Below, one piece after another: positions 8,778 to 17,795 of a stretch of 64,000 nucleotides of DNA. Below the pieces are notes generated by a model that saw only the letters and a list, made by a program, of their open reading frames with translations, was not told the DNA's origin and did not search any database. Each line of letters opens with the position of its first letter. Position 1 is the first letter of the stretch. The position numbers and the translations under genes were made by a program. Origin of the DNA: Rhodococcoides fascians NBRC 12155 = LMG 3623 (lineage in GTDB: Bacteria; Actinomycetota; Actinomycetes; Mycobacteriales; Mycobacteriaceae); assembly GCF_001894785.1 (NCBI RefSeq), contig NZ_BCWW01000018.1:39898-103897 (forward strand), written 5' to 3'.

Positions 8778-10520
8778 TCAGACCGTCAACAAGGATTTCA
8801 CTGCGAGCAGGTCCACCTGACGGATGGTCGGCGGCTCGGCCAGAAGCTCCTGCTGGCGTTCGCGGAGGGACTTCACAATGCTGCCGTGCAGGTGGTCCTG
8901 GCGTCCGTCCTCGTCGGGGAACGTGTCGTAGATCGCGAACGTGTTCTCGCTCAACTTGATTGCATACCAGGTTGTGGTGCCCGGCTCGTCGAGTGCGTGG
9001 GCGTGCATCTCGGTGAGCCAGTTTTCCAGGGCGTCTGCCGTGTCGGGTTTGGCGGTGAGGGTGACCAGGAGTCCGACATTGCGGGGTGCGACACGAATGG
9101 TCGTCGGCGGGGCCGGACGGGGACCCGTCGTCGCGGCGGGCCGAAAGGCCGCGCCGGGATGGTCGTCGCGCAGACGGGGCTGCCCCAGCACCAGTTCACG
9201 CAGGGAGGTGGGTTCGGTGCGGTTGGTGTCGGGAATCAATCCACGGCGACGGAGTTCGGGGGTGATCAATTCTCCGAAGTCGCGAAACGTTTCGAAGTTG
9301 GTGACGCGAGCGATGTTGAAGCCATCGACATCGGCGATCTCGATCCACTCCTCGAAGTGATCGACGATCGTCTTCGGTGAGCCCACGATGCTCGCGCTCA
9401 TGCCGCCCACGCACAGCCACTCCGCCAGTTTGCGTGGTGTCCATACCAATTCGCTGTCGACCCGAGTGAGCATGTCGCTGAACGCACGGATGCCGTCGCC
9501 TCGGAACTGGTCCAACGGCTTGTCGGGGTCGGCTCCCGAGAGATCGACTCCGGTCCATCCGCCCCACAATGCCAGAGCGGCGTCGACCTGGGCGTGCTTC
9601 TGAACCTGCAGCAGCTTTTCGTGCGCGGCCTCGTCGGTCGCGGCGACGATGGGAGTGAGCATCATGATGATCTTCAGGCTTCGCGGATCGCGTCCCTGCT
9701 CGGCGGCCAACATGCGGTACTGGTCGACGATGGGGCGAACGTCGTGGGGGTTGACTCCGACGAGGAAGACCGCTTCGGCGTGCTTGGCGGCGAACTTGCG
9801 CCCCCGGGCCGACGCCCCGGCCTGGAACAGGAACGGCGTGCGTTGCGGGGACGGTTCGCCCAGATGCGCACCGGGAACGGTGAAGTACTTACCGGCATGG
9901 TCGATGTCGTGCACCTTGGACGGCTCGGTGTAGACGCCACGAGCGCGGTCGCGCACCACCGCGTCCTCTTCCCACGAGCCCTCCCACAGCTTGTAGCAGA
10001 CCTCCATGAACTCGTCGGCGATCTCGTACCGCTCGTCGTGCGAGATCTGCTGCGTCAGGCCGAGATTGACTGCTGCGCTCTGCTGGTAGGACGTCACGAC
10101 GTTCCACGCCACCCGGCCTTTGGTGAGGTGATCGAGTGTCGTCATGGTCTTGGCGAACTTGTACGGCAGTTCGTAGGTGGACGAGACCGTCGCACCGTAA
10201 CTCAGCGTCTTCGTCGCCGCGGCCATGGCCGAGATCGTCAACAGCGGATCGGCTACGGGTGCCTGCGCAGCTGTACGCAGTGCGGCGTCTCGGTTGCCGC
10301 CGTACACGTCGTAGAACCCCAGGACGTCGGCCAGGAAGAGGATGTCGAAACCCGCCGCTTCCAGCGTCTGGGCCAATTCCACCCAGTACTCGATGTCGGT
10401 GTAGCGGTGAGTCTGGTCATCGGCGTCGGTCCACATGCCGGGGTTCTGGTGCACCACGCACGCCATGTCGAAAGCGCTCAGTACCAGCTGCTTGCGTGCG
10501 GTGTCGGGCCCTGCGTTCAT
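8778..10520 (-). CDS. NtaA/DszA-type FMN-dependent monooxygenase fused to a C-terminal ABM-like domain
   Basis: The 580-residue protein has two parts. Residues 10-440 form a bacterial-luciferase-like (LLM) monooxygenase of the NtaA/SnaA/DszA group, with the family patterns FLADVLGFYDVYGG, ATVSSTYELPYKFAKTMTTLDHLTKGRVAWNVVTS and FLFQAGASARGR. A proline/arginine-rich linker (about 455-480) leads to a C-terminal segment (480-580) resembling antibiotic-biosynthesis-monooxygenase (ABM) domains, including TTTWYAIKLSENTFAIYDTF. Usual NtaA-type proteins end near 440-460 residues, so this is a real extension. The reaction is probably FMNH2-dependent oxygenation of a small sulfur or amine compound; substrate and reductase are unknown. 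It is preceded 69 bases upstream by a separate ABM-like gene. Confidence 0.88.
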   Translation of the reverse strand: MNAGPDTARKQLVLSAFDMACVVHQNPGMWTDADDQTHRYTDIEYWVELAQTLEAAGFDILFLADVLGFYDVYGGNRDAALRTAAQAPVADPLLTISAMAAATKTLSYGATVSSTYELPYKFAKTMTTLDHLTKGRVAWNVVTSYQQSAAVNLGLTQQISHDERYEIADEFMEVCYKLWEGSWEEDAVVRDRARGVYTEPSKVHDIDHAGKYFTVPGAHLGEPSPQRTPFLFQAGASARGRKFAAKHAEAVFLVGVNPHDVRPIVDQYRMLAAEQGRDPRSLKIIMMLTPIVAATDEAAHEKLLQVQKHAQVDAALALWGGWTGVDLSGADPDKPLDQFRGDGIRAFSDMLTRVDSELVWTPRKLAEWLCVGGMSASIVGSPKTIVDHFEEWIEIADVDGFNIARVTNFETFRDFGELITPELRRRGLIPDTNRTEPTSLRELVLGQPRLRDDHPGAAFRPAATTGPRPAPPTTIRVAPRNVGLLVTLTAKPDTADALENWLTEMHAHALDEPGTTTWYAIKLSENTFAIYDTFPDEDGRQDHLHGSIVKSLRERQQELLAEPPTIRQVDLLAVKSLLTV

Positions 10521-10589
10521 GTTCGGCTCTTTCGATCAGCGGGTCGGAGTACTGGGGTGAACCTGCTGCTCATCGCAGGTCGGTCGACA

Positions 10590-10877
10590 TCAGACCTTGG
10601 AGGCGAGCACGTCGAACGACTGCACCGACGGCGCGTGCGCGAGCAGGTCGTCGGACAGTCGGGTGAGCACCCGATGGCCGTCCTGGCCGAGGGGCACCTT
10701 GCTTTCGGACGAACCGAAGATTCCGAACTCGGTGTTGGTGATTCGATACGCGTACCACGTCGCGGTCTGCGGATCCCGCGCCACCGATCCGAGTGCTTCG
10801 CCCAGGATCGCGGCGACCTCGTCCTGCTTTCCCTCTCGTGCGACCAGGTGGATCAGAGTTCCGTTGTTGAGCGCCAT
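10590..10877 (-). CDS. Small ABM-like (quinol monooxygenase-type) protein
   Basis: A 95-residue protein with the antibiotic-biosynthesis-monooxygenase dimeric alpha+beta pattern: LIHLVAREGKQDEVAAIL, then TATWYAYRITNTEFGIFG, then a C-terminal helix. The middle segment parallels TTTWYAIKLSENTFAIY in the C-terminal domain of the next gene, so the two are likely paralogous. Such proteins can be cofactor-free oxygenases or small binding/dimer modules; no catalytic assignment is possible here. It precedes the 580-residue monooxygenase by 69 bases on the same strand and probably shares its transcript. Confidence 0.82.
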   Translation of the reverse strand: MALNNGTLIHLVAREGKQDEVAAILGEALGSVARDPQTATWYAYRITNTEFGIFGSSESKVPLGQDGHRVLTRLSDDLLAHAPSVQSFDVLASKV

Positions 10878-10972
10878 GCGGTGCGACTGTCCTCACTGTT
10901 GGGCAGACCGACGTCCACCACGAATCGAGCATCGTTACCGAAGCTAACCCGTCCGAGTCCGTGCAGCGACGG

Positions 10973-10993
10973 TTCGAATCACCCTGATTCGAA
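10973..10993. promoter_or_regulatory. Perfect 9-bp-arm palindrome between divergent ABM and response-regulator genes
   Basis: The arms TTCGAATCA and TGATTCGAA are perfect and separated by CCC. The site lies 57 bases before the response-regulator ATG and 96 bases from the ABM start, in a 172-bp divergent intergenic region. It could be a repressor operator for either side; which protein binds is unknown. The segment superficially resembles a tRNA T-arm, but no tRNA surrounds it. Confidence 0.55.
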
Positions 10994-11049
10994 GCCTGGC
11001 CAACGGTCGCCGAGCGTGCGAGAGCGGATGGTGGCCTAATCTCGAGGCG

Positions 11050-11709
11050 ATGCGAATAGCGGTGGTGGAGGACGACGACGGCGTCGGCGACGCGTTGGTG
11101 GACGCGCTGACCGAGGTGGGGCACGACCCTGTCCGGATGCGCCGCGGTGCCGACCTGCTGCTCGGGTACCACGGCATGGGTGTCGTTCTCCTCGATCTCG
11201 GCCTGCCCGACATGGACGGCCTCGAGGCGCTTCGTAAGCTGCGGACCCTGAGTTCGGTGCCCGTGGTGGTGCTGACCGCGCGGGACGACGAGCGGTCGGT
11301 GGTCCGAGCTCTGCGCGCGGGCGCGGACGACTACGTCGTCAAGCCCGCTCGATTGGGGGAGTTGCACGCGAGGCTGGAAGTGGCGGCGCGGCGTCGGAGC
11401 GCAACGAGTGATGCGGCGGTGGATCGGCTCGAGTTGGGCGACGTGGTCGTCGATCTCGTCGGGCGCAGTGTCGAAGTCGACGGGCGAGACATCGGGCTGA
11501 CCACCAAAGAGTTCGACCTGCTTGCGCACCTGGCGACCCGACGTGGTGAAGCGGTGAGCCGCGAACAGCTGATGGATGCGATCTGGGGCGATGCGTACGT
11601 GGCGATCTCGCGATCGCTCGACGTGCACATGACGACGTTGCGTGCCAAGCTCGGCCGACCCGGGACCATCGCCACGATCCGCGGCTTCGGCTACCGCTGG
11701 GACGGCTGA
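11050..11709 (+). CDS. OmpR/PhoB-family response regulator (TctD-like)
   Basis: The 219-residue protein has a receiver domain (1-115) with the acidic pair at residues 8-9, phosphoacceptor Asp49 in LLDLGLPD, and Lys98 in DDYVVKPAR. The C-terminal winged-helix DNA-binding domain (125-219) ends with GTIATIRGFGYRWDG. It should be phosphorylated by the downstream kinase and activate or repress nearby promoters. The stop at 11709 is followed by the kinase GTG one base later, so the pair is translationally linked. Similarity to TctD/TctE systems is inferred from the neighbouring transporter and TAXI protein. Confidence 0.93.
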   Translation: MRIAVVEDDDGVGDALVDALTEVGHDPVRMRRGADLLLGYHGMGVVLLDLGLPDMDGLEALRKLRTLSSVPVVVLTARDDERSVVRALRAGADDYVVKPARLGELHARLEVAARRRSATSDAAVDRLELGDVVVDLVGRSVEVDGRDIGLTTKEFDLLAHLATRRGEAVSREQLMDAIWGDAYVAISRSLDVHMTTLRAKLGRPGTIATIRGFGYRWDG

Positions 11710-11710
11710 C

Positions 11711-13126
11711 GTGCGGCGCCGGGTTCTCGTGGTGCTGATGGTCTACTCGGCCGTCGTCGTTCTCGCGCTGTCGGTTCCGCTGGGATTGTTGCTGGGGCGC
11801 GAACGCGCCCAACGATTCGGTGAGAATCGAGCTGCCGCTGCAACGTACTTCGCGGAACTGAGCTCCCGGGAGGACGAGTCGGGTGATTCTCGAATCCGAG
11901 AGTCGGTGCAGCGCTACAACGATCTGTACGGCGAGGGGATCGTGGTGGTCGACCGCACCGGAGCGGTCCGTGCTGCATCGGGTCTGGATACGACGCGCAC
12001 GGACGTTCAACAGGCGGTGGCCGGTGCCCTGCGCAATCAACGCGGTGGCCTTCCGTCGAGTGTGACGCCGTGGTCGCCGTCGTCGGTACTGGTGGCAGCA
12101 CCGATCGGTGGGGGAACGCAGGTCGACGGTGCCGTGGTGATTGCAGCCTCCACCGACGCGGCCCGCCGGGATGTGGCGATCGGGTGGGCGGTGATCGCTG
12201 TCGGTGCGCTGCTGATCTTGGCCACGGTGGCGCTGATCGCTGCTGCGTTGTCGCGCTGGGTCGTTCGTCCACTGACGTCGTTGTCGATGCGAGTCCAATC
12301 GTTCGGCGACGCCTTTCACGATCGCCGGCCTCTCGACGACTCGCCACGTCTCGAGTCGGACGCACACGTCGGTCCGCCCGAGGTTCGAGCGCTCTCGCGT
12401 GCGTTCGACGCGATGGCAGACGATGTGGAGAACGCGACCGCTGCGCAGCGTCGTCTGGTGGCCGACACCGCCCATGCATTGCGTAACCCGTTGGCGGCAT
12501 TACGAATTCGACTGGACGTGTTGGGAATGCGGGTGCCCGAATCGGTCGCCGAAGCGCACCAGCGAACGACACTGGAGGTCGATCGGCTCGACTCCGTCGT
12601 CGAGGATCTTCTGGTGCTCGCTGCTGCCGAGACGCCGGTTCTGCATCGCGAGACCGCGTGCGACGTACTGTTCGTGCTCACCGACAGAGTCCGATTCTGG
12701 TCGAACGCACTGACAGTGGCCGGGTTGACCGTCCGTGTCGCGGATCCCGACCCGGGAGCCGATCACACTGCTGCGGTACCGGAGGAAGACCTGGTGCGCA
12801 TGCTCGACGCGATCCTGAGCAACGCGACCAAGTACGCCGGTTCGGGAGCGGATGTCGACATCGACTGCCGAGCCGGCGACGATCACGTCGTGGTGTCGAT
12901 CACCGACACCGGCCCGGGTGTATCCGCTGCCGAATTACCGATGATCGCGGACCGGTTCTTTCGGGCATCGAGTGCTCACGGGACCGGAACGGGGCTCGGC
13001 CTGGCAATAGTCGCGGCCCTGATCGAACGAGTGGGAGGACGCCTCGAGGTCGACGCTCATCGACCGTCCGGTTTGATCGTCCGAATGCTGCTCCCGCGTC
13101 ACGGCTCGAGCGGGTCCTTGTCCTAA
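11711..13126 (+). CDS. Membrane sensor histidine kinase
   Basis: The 471-residue protein has two membrane helices (about 5-28 and 157-181) flanking an extracytoplasmic sensor of about 125 residues. A HAMP region follows (182-245), then a HisKA domain with His255 in DTAHALRNPL and an HATPase domain with N-box DAILSNATKYA, DTGPGVS and GTGLGLAIV. All core residues are present, although the H-box has ALRNPL where ELRTPL is typical. The GTG at 11711 begins VRRRVLVVLMV. It partners the response regulator directly upstream; the signal is unknown, but the MHS transporter and TAXI lipoprotein downstream suggest an organic acid. Confidence 0.92.
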   Translation: MRRRVLVVLMVYSAVVVLALSVPLGLLLGRERAQRFGENRAAAATYFAELSSREDESGDSRIRESVQRYNDLYGEGIVVVDRTGAVRAASGLDTTRTDVQQAVAGALRNQRGGLPSSVTPWSPSSVLVAAPIGGGTQVDGAVVIAASTDAARRDVAIGWAVIAVGALLILATVALIAAALSRWVVRPLTSLSMRVQSFGDAFHDRRPLDDSPRLESDAHVGPPEVRALSRAFDAMADDVENATAAQRRLVADTAHALRNPLAALRIRLDVLGMRVPESVAEAHQRTTLEVDRLDSVVEDLLVLAAAETPVLHRETACDVLFVLTDRVRFWSNALTVAGLTVRVADPDPGADHTAAVPEEDLVRMLDAILSNATKYAGSGADVDIDCRAGDDHVVVSITDTGPGVSAAELPMIADRFFRASSAHGTGTGLGLAIVAALIERVGGRLEVDAHRPSGLIVRMLLPRHGSSGSLS

Positions 13127-13249
13127 GGGAGTGTTAGGAAACGCGAAACAGCTTGGTTCTCGCTGTGCTGGGGGTCACAGTAGAAGGACTTCGGTTGCCG
13201 TCACGCGTTCGGCGACCCACCCGCAAGCTATCTGTGGAAGGACCTGCCC

Positions 13250-14614
13250 ATGGCCAACGAGGCCACTTCGACCGCTGGTTCGTCTCGTGCGAACCCGCCG
13301 GTCTCGTCTCCCGCAGCCACCCGTCGCGCCGTCTACAACACACTTCGTGGGTCGTCGGGCAACCTCGTCGAGTGGTACGACGTGTACGTCTACACCGTCT
13401 TCGCGACGTATTTCGAGAATCAGTTCTTCGATTCGGCGGACAAGAATTCGACCATCTACGTCTACGGGATCTTCGCGGTCACGTTCCTGATGCGTCCGGT
13501 CGGTTCGTGGTTCTTCGGACGCTACGCAGACCGGAACGGTCGCCGAGCTGCACTGACATTCAGCGTCTCGCTGATGGCGGCCTGCTCGATGGTCATCGCG
13601 TTCACCCCCGGCCGGGAGAGCATCGGTGTATGGGCCGCGGTCATTCTGATTCTGTGCCGTCTGGTGCAGGGCTTCGCCACCGGTGGTGAGTACGGAGCGT
13701 CGGCGACATACATGTCCGAGGCCGCCACTCGTGAGCGTCGCGGATTCTTCTCCTCGTTCCAGTACGTCACGCTGATCGGCGGCCACGTTCTGGCGCAGGT
13801 CACGCTGCTGCTCATGCAGGTCTTCTTCGAGCGGGAGCAGATCGAGGACTTCGGTTGGCGCATAGCGTTCTTCATCGGTGGCGTCGCCGCAGTGGTTGTC
13901 TTCTGGCTGCGCCGCAGCATGGACGAGTCGTTGACCAAGGATCAGCTCGAGGCAGTTCGTAGCGGTGCCGATCAGGCGTCCGGATCTCTCAAGGAATTGG
14001 TCGGAAAGCACTGGCGCGCTCTGCTGATCTGTTTCATGGTGACCGCCGGTGGCACCATCGCGTTCTACACCTACAGCGTCAATGCACCCTCGATGATCAA
14101 GGCAGCGTACGAGGACCGCGGAATGACCGGGACCTGGATCAACCTGTTCGGGCTGATCTTCCTGATGTTGCTGCAGCCCATCGGCGGCTTGATCAGCGAC
14201 AAGGTGGGACGCAAGCCTCTGCTGGTCTTCTTCGGCGTCGGCGGCGTGCTCTACACCTACGTGCTCATCACGTATCTGCCGTCGGCGACGTCGGTGGTGC
14301 AGTCATTGGCGCTGGTCTGCGTCGGCTACGTCATCCTCACGGGCTACACCTCGATCAACGCGATCGTCAAAGCCGAATTGTTCCCCTCGCACATCCGCGC
14401 ATTGGGAGTCGGCCTCGGGTACGCGCTGGCGAACTCTGCGTTCGGCGGTACCGCTCCGTTGATCTACCAGGCAGCGAAGAACGGTGGGCACGTCGGGTGG
14501 TTCATTCTGTACGTGACCGTCGTCATCGGCATCTCGCTCCTGGTGTACATCTTCGTGCTGCGGAACAAGACCGAGACCGTCCTCGACAGGGAGCAGGGCA
14601 AGGCCTTCGCCTGA
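13250..14614 (+). CDS. MHS-family MFS transporter (alpha-ketoglutarate/dicarboxylate permease-like)
   Basis: The 454-residue protein has 12 predicted helices and the metabolite:H+ symporter signatures NLVEWYDVYVYTVF near residue 37, GRYADRNGRRAAL between helices 2 and 3, and RLVQGFATGGEYGASATYMSEAA near 145-168. This subfamily includes KgtP, CitA and ProP, which bring in organic acids or compatible solutes with protons; KgtP is the closest by feel. GGAAGG precedes the ATG by a short gap. It lies 123 bases after the histidine kinase and 16 bases before the TAXI gene, suggesting that the sensor controls this uptake system. Confidence 0.88.
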   Translation: MANEATSTAGSSRANPPVSSPAATRRAVYNTLRGSSGNLVEWYDVYVYTVFATYFENQFFDSADKNSTIYVYGIFAVTFLMRPVGSWFFGRYADRNGRRAALTFSVSLMAACSMVIAFTPGRESIGVWAAVILILCRLVQGFATGGEYGASATYMSEAATRERRGFFSSFQYVTLIGGHVLAQVTLLLMQVFFEREQIEDFGWRIAFFIGGVAAVVVFWLRRSMDESLTKDQLEAVRSGADQASGSLKELVGKHWRALLICFMVTAGGTIAFYTYSVNAPSMIKAAYEDRGMTGTWINLFGLIFLMLLQPIGGLISDKVGRKPLLVFFGVGGVLYTYVLITYLPSATSVVQSLALVCVGYVILTGYTSINAIVKAELFPSHIRALGVGLGYALANSAFGGTAPLIYQAAKNGGHVGWFILYVTVVIGISLLVYIFVLRNKTETVLDREQGKAFA

Positions 14615-14630
14615 CCTATGACGACTTACA

Positions 14631-15578
14631 GTGAGTGAGATGCTCCGGCCCGCTGCGTTGTTCTCTCGAAGAACAGCTCTGCGGGCCGGTGTCGTGTCGC
14701 TGACCGCGGCGGCCATGGGAGCCTGCGCCACGGACCCGCCGATGCAACTTCGCCTGGCGGCGGGCGAGGTGGGTGGCTTCTTCTGGGAGTTCTCCGGCCT
14801 GCTGTCCGACGCGGCTGCCGGAATGTCGGAGGTCGAGGTAGTGCCGCTCACGACATCCGGTTCTCTCGACAACCTCGACGCCTTGATCTCCGGTCGTGCC
14901 GAACTGGCGATGACGCTGATCGACGCCGCATACAGCCACCCGAGTACCGACCTGGCCGCGGTCGGATGTGTCTACGAGAACTACTTTCAGGTCGCTGTGC
15001 GGGCCGATTCGACCATCCTCGCAGCGAGCGATCTACGGGGACGACGAGTGAGTACCGGCGCGCCCGGATCGGGGGCGACGGTTCTCTCGCATCGGATCCT
15101 CGACGCGGCCGGCGTCTCGGGACCGGATGCAGTTCGTGAAGTTCAATTGTCGATGAAGGCGGCAGCGACCGCGTTGTCCGACAACGAGATCGACGCGGTG
15201 ATGTGGGCGGGTGGATTGCCGACCCCGGCTTTCGCCGACCCGAGTAGCGAGATCCGGTTGCTCGAACTGGGCAGTCTAGTTCCGAACCTGCGTCGGGCGT
15301 TCGGCACCGCGTACGAGGCGGTCCCGGTTCCGGCGAACGTGTACGGCTCGCACCCGGGGGTGACGACCGTCGGAATCCCGAATCTGCTGTTGGCCCACCC
15401 CGATGTGCCGAACCGAGTTGTCGCCGCACTGGTGAGCGTTCTGCTCGACCGATCGTCGGCCCTGGTCCCCGGGCAAGCGATCGGCAGCCAATTTCTCGAC
15501 GCACGCTCACTGGTCATGACGGGCGGTATTCCTCTGCACCCCGGGGCCGAAGAGGAATACCGCGCTCGACACGGTTAG
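14631..15578 (+). CDS. TAXI-family (TRAP-associated) solute-binding lipoprotein, orphan
   Basis: The 315-residue protein starts with a twin-arginine/lipoprotein-like leader (SRRTALRAGVVSLTAAAMGACATD), with the lipobox Cys near residue 34. The mature part is a periplasmic-binding-fold TAXI protein: LRLAAGEVGGFFWEF, GRAELAMTLIDAAY, DLRGRRVSTGAPGSGATVLSHRIL and AVMWAGGLPTPA. TAXI proteins normally feed a fused TRAP permease, and no such permease is in this window. The gene follows an MHS transporter by 16 bases and a two-component system, so a sensory role is plausible. GTG at 14631 is the start; an ATG at 14640 is possible. Confidence 0.85.
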   Translation: MSEMLRPAALFSRRTALRAGVVSLTAAAMGACATDPPMQLRLAAGEVGGFFWEFSGLLSDAAAGMSEVEVVPLTTSGSLDNLDALISGRAELAMTLIDAAYSHPSTDLAAVGCVYENYFQVAVRADSTILAASDLRGRRVSTGAPGSGATVLSHRILDAAGVSGPDAVREVQLSMKAAATALSDNEIDAVMWAGGLPTPAFADPSSEIRLLELGSLVPNLRRAFGTAYEAVPVPANVYGSHPGVTTVGIPNLLLAHPDVPNRVVAALVSVLLDRSSALVPGQAIGSQFLDARSLVMTGGIPLHPGAEEEYRARHG

Positions 15579-15596
15579 ACGGCGGGCACTACCAGC

Positions 15597-17081
15597 TCAC
15601 AACCTCGCTGCGAGTCGGTGGTACGCCGCGTTCCATCGGAGAGTCTGCTGGAACCCACGCGTCGTGGTGCCGGAATCGATGGCGAGCAGCTCGACACCGA
15701 TCATGTCCGAGAATGCCTCCAGCACAGGCAGACCGATGGCGGTACTCAACACCGTGTGGTGGGGTGCGCCTGCGGTCAACCACGATTCGGCCGACACCGA
15801 CAGTGAGGGCTGCGGTTCCCACACTGCGCATGCCACGGGTAGTTTCGGCAGCGCCTCGTCGGGCTCGACCACGTCGATCACGTTGGCCGTCAATCGGAAT
15901 CGCTCACCGACGTCGGACAGTCCGACGACGACGCCATGCCCCGGATCGGCCGTGAATCGCAGCCGCACCGGATCCTCGCGGCCGCCGATCGAGAGTGGAT
16001 GAATTTCCAGTGTCGGACGAGACGTCGTGATGGACGGGCACACCTCCAGCATGTGTGCACCGAGGATCTTCTCCTCACCGGGGACGAGGTGGTAGGTGTA
16101 GTCCTCCATGAAGGACGTACCGCCCTCCAGTCCCTCGGCCATGACCTTCATGCCGCGCAACAACATCGACGTCTTCCAGTCGCCCTCGCCGCCGAAGCCG
16201 TAACCGTCGGCCATCAGTCGCTGCACCGCCAATCCTGGCAACTGACGCAGGCCGCCGAGGTCCTCGAAATTGGTGGTGAACGCCTTGAACCCGCCGTCGG
16301 TGAGGAACTGCCGCATTCCCGCTTCGACGCGTGCGCCGTAGCGGAGGGAGTCGTGACGATCCCCGTCCTTGTCGAGGCTCGGTGAGAGGTCGTAGAGCGA
16401 CCGATACTCGTCGACTAGTTCCGAGACGGCCGACTCGCTGACGCTGTCGACAACGTCCACGAGATCATTGACGCCGTAGGTGTTCACGGAGACGCCGAAG
16501 CGCAGCTGTGCCTCCACCTTGTCGCCTTCGGTCACTGCGACGTCGCGCATGTTGTCGCCGAAGCGGGCCAGTTTCAGCGAACGCAATTCGGCCCGGCCGA
16601 GTGCCGCGCGCGCCCACTGTTCCGCCCGCGTCCGTACCGACGGATTGTCGACGTGGCCCGCGATGGTGGTGCGCAGTACGCCGACCCTGGACTCGATGTG
16701 CCCGAACTCGCGATCACCGTGCGCAGCCTGGTTCAGATTCATGAACTCCATGTCGATCGTGGACCAGGGCAACGACATTCCGGCCTGCGTGTGCAGGTGC
16801 AGCAGTGGAACATCGAGCGCGTCCAGGCCTGCGATCCACATCTTGGCCGGCGAGAAAGTGTGCATCCAGGTGACGACGCCGATGCAGTCCTCGGCGGCGT
16901 TGGCCTCCCGCATGCACCGCAGGATCGCGGACGCGTCGAGCAGCACCGGCTTCCAGACGACGGATACCGGCAGTGCGCCGTCGAGTTTGTCTGCGATCTC
17001 CCGTGATTGGACTGCCACCTGCTCGAGCGTCTCGGGACCGTAGAGGCCTTGACTGCCGGTGAGAAACCATACTTCGGACAT
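15597..17081 (-). CDS. araA: L-arabinose isomerase
   Basis: The 494-residue protein matches AraA in length and sequence: EVWFLTGSQGLYGPETL at the N-terminus, GVVTWMHTFSPAKMWIAGL near residue 67, GGEGDWKTSMLLRGMKVM near 295, and FMEDYTYHL near 325 for the active-site metal region. It converts L-arabinose to L-ribulose in the cytoplasm. GGAAGG precedes the ATG at 17081. It is the last gene of the leftward araB-araD-araA run, 36 bases after araD, and converges with the TAXI gene. Confidence 0.97.
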   Translation of the reverse strand: MSEVWFLTGSQGLYGPETLEQVAVQSREIADKLDGALPVSVVWKPVLLDASAILRCMREANAAEDCIGVVTWMHTFSPAKMWIAGLDALDVPLLHLHTQAGMSLPWSTIDMEFMNLNQAAHGDREFGHIESRVGVLRTTIAGHVDNPSVRTRAEQWARAALGRAELRSLKLARFGDNMRDVAVTEGDKVEAQLRFGVSVNTYGVNDLVDVVDSVSESAVSELVDEYRSLYDLSPSLDKDGDRHDSLRYGARVEAGMRQFLTDGGFKAFTTNFEDLGGLRQLPGLAVQRLMADGYGFGGEGDWKTSMLLRGMKVMAEGLEGGTSFMEDYTYHLVPGEEKILGAHMLEVCPSITTSRPTLEIHPLSIGGREDPVRLRFTADPGHGVVVGLSDVGERFRLTANVIDVVEPDEALPKLPVACAVWEPQPSLSVSAESWLTAGAPHHTVLSTAIGLPVLEAFSDMIGVELLAIDSGTTTRGFQQTLRWNAAYHRLAARL

Positions 17082-17117
17082 GGAGAATGTACCTTCCGTG
17101 GAAAAATGTGGCGCTGA

Positions 17118-17795
17118 TCAGCGCTGGCCGTAGACGTTCTGGTAGCGGTCGTAGAGTGCGTCGACCGACGCGCGGGGGATGGGAAGCGGTTGTCCCAGTT
17201 GATATGACAGGTGCACCGATCGGGCCACGTCCTCGCACATGACCGCCGCTTTCACCGCAGATCGGGCCGACGAGCCCACCGCGAAGACGCCGTGGTTCTG
17301 CATGAGTATTGCCGGAGAGCGGCTGTCGGCGAGGGTGTCGACGATGCCGCGCCCGATCGAGTCGTCGCCGATCACGGCGAACGGACCCACCGGGATGTCG
17401 CCGCCGAATTCGTCGGCGCACATCGTGGTCACGACCGGAATGGGTTCTCCGCGCGCGGCCCACGCCACCGCGTAGGGCGAATGAGTGTGCACCACACCGT
17501 TGATGTGGTCGAGGTGCCGATAGACGTAGGCCTGCGCCTCGGTGTCCGAGGACGGCGCGTGGTCTCCTTCGACCACTCGACCGTGCAGATCGCACACCAC
17601 CATGTTGCCCGGTGTCAGGTCGTCGTAGGAGACGCCGCTCGGCTTGATGACCATGAGGTCTCGACCGGGAACGCGCGCGGACACGTTGCCCGCCGTCCAC
17701 ACGACCAACCCGTAGCGCACCAATTCCGCGTGCAGTGCGCACACGTCCTTGCGAATCTCCTCGACGATCTCGCGAACATCGTCGACAACTGTCAT
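17118..17795 (-). CDS. araD: L-ribulose-5-phosphate 4-epimerase
   Basis: The 225-residue protein belongs to the class II aldolase/AraD family. It has the substrate and zinc motifs GNVSARVPGRDLMVIKPSGVSYDDL near residue 36, HTHSPYAVAWA (metal His pair) near 99 and MQNHGVFAVG near 165. It converts L-ribulose 5-phosphate to D-xylulose 5-phosphate, linking arabinose to the pentose phosphate pathway. Its ATG overlaps the araB stop by 4 bases. The length fits AraD, so fuculose aldolase is less likely given the operon. Confidence 0.94.
   Translation of the reverse strand: MTVVDDVREIVEEIRKDVCALHAELVRYGLVVWTAGNVSARVPGRDLMVIKPSGVSYDDLTPGNMVVCDLHGRVVEGDHAPSSDTEAQAYVYRHLDHINGVVHTHSPYAVAWAARGEPIPVVTTMCADEFGGDIPVGPFAVIGDDSIGRGIVDTLADSRSPAILMQNHGVFAVGSSARSAVKAAVMCEDVARSVHLSYQLGQPLPIPRASVDALYDRYQNVYGQR

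Noticed and set aside
10971..10998. Sequence resembling a tRNA T-arm (GGTTCGAATC)
   Set aside because: No acceptor stem, anticodon or D-arm surrounds it; it is better explained as a perfect palindrome in a promoter region.
9594..11039. A 481-residue open frame opposite the NtaA-type monooxygenase
   Set aside because: It is the antisense of a well-supported enzyme and of the ABM gene, with no domain of its own.
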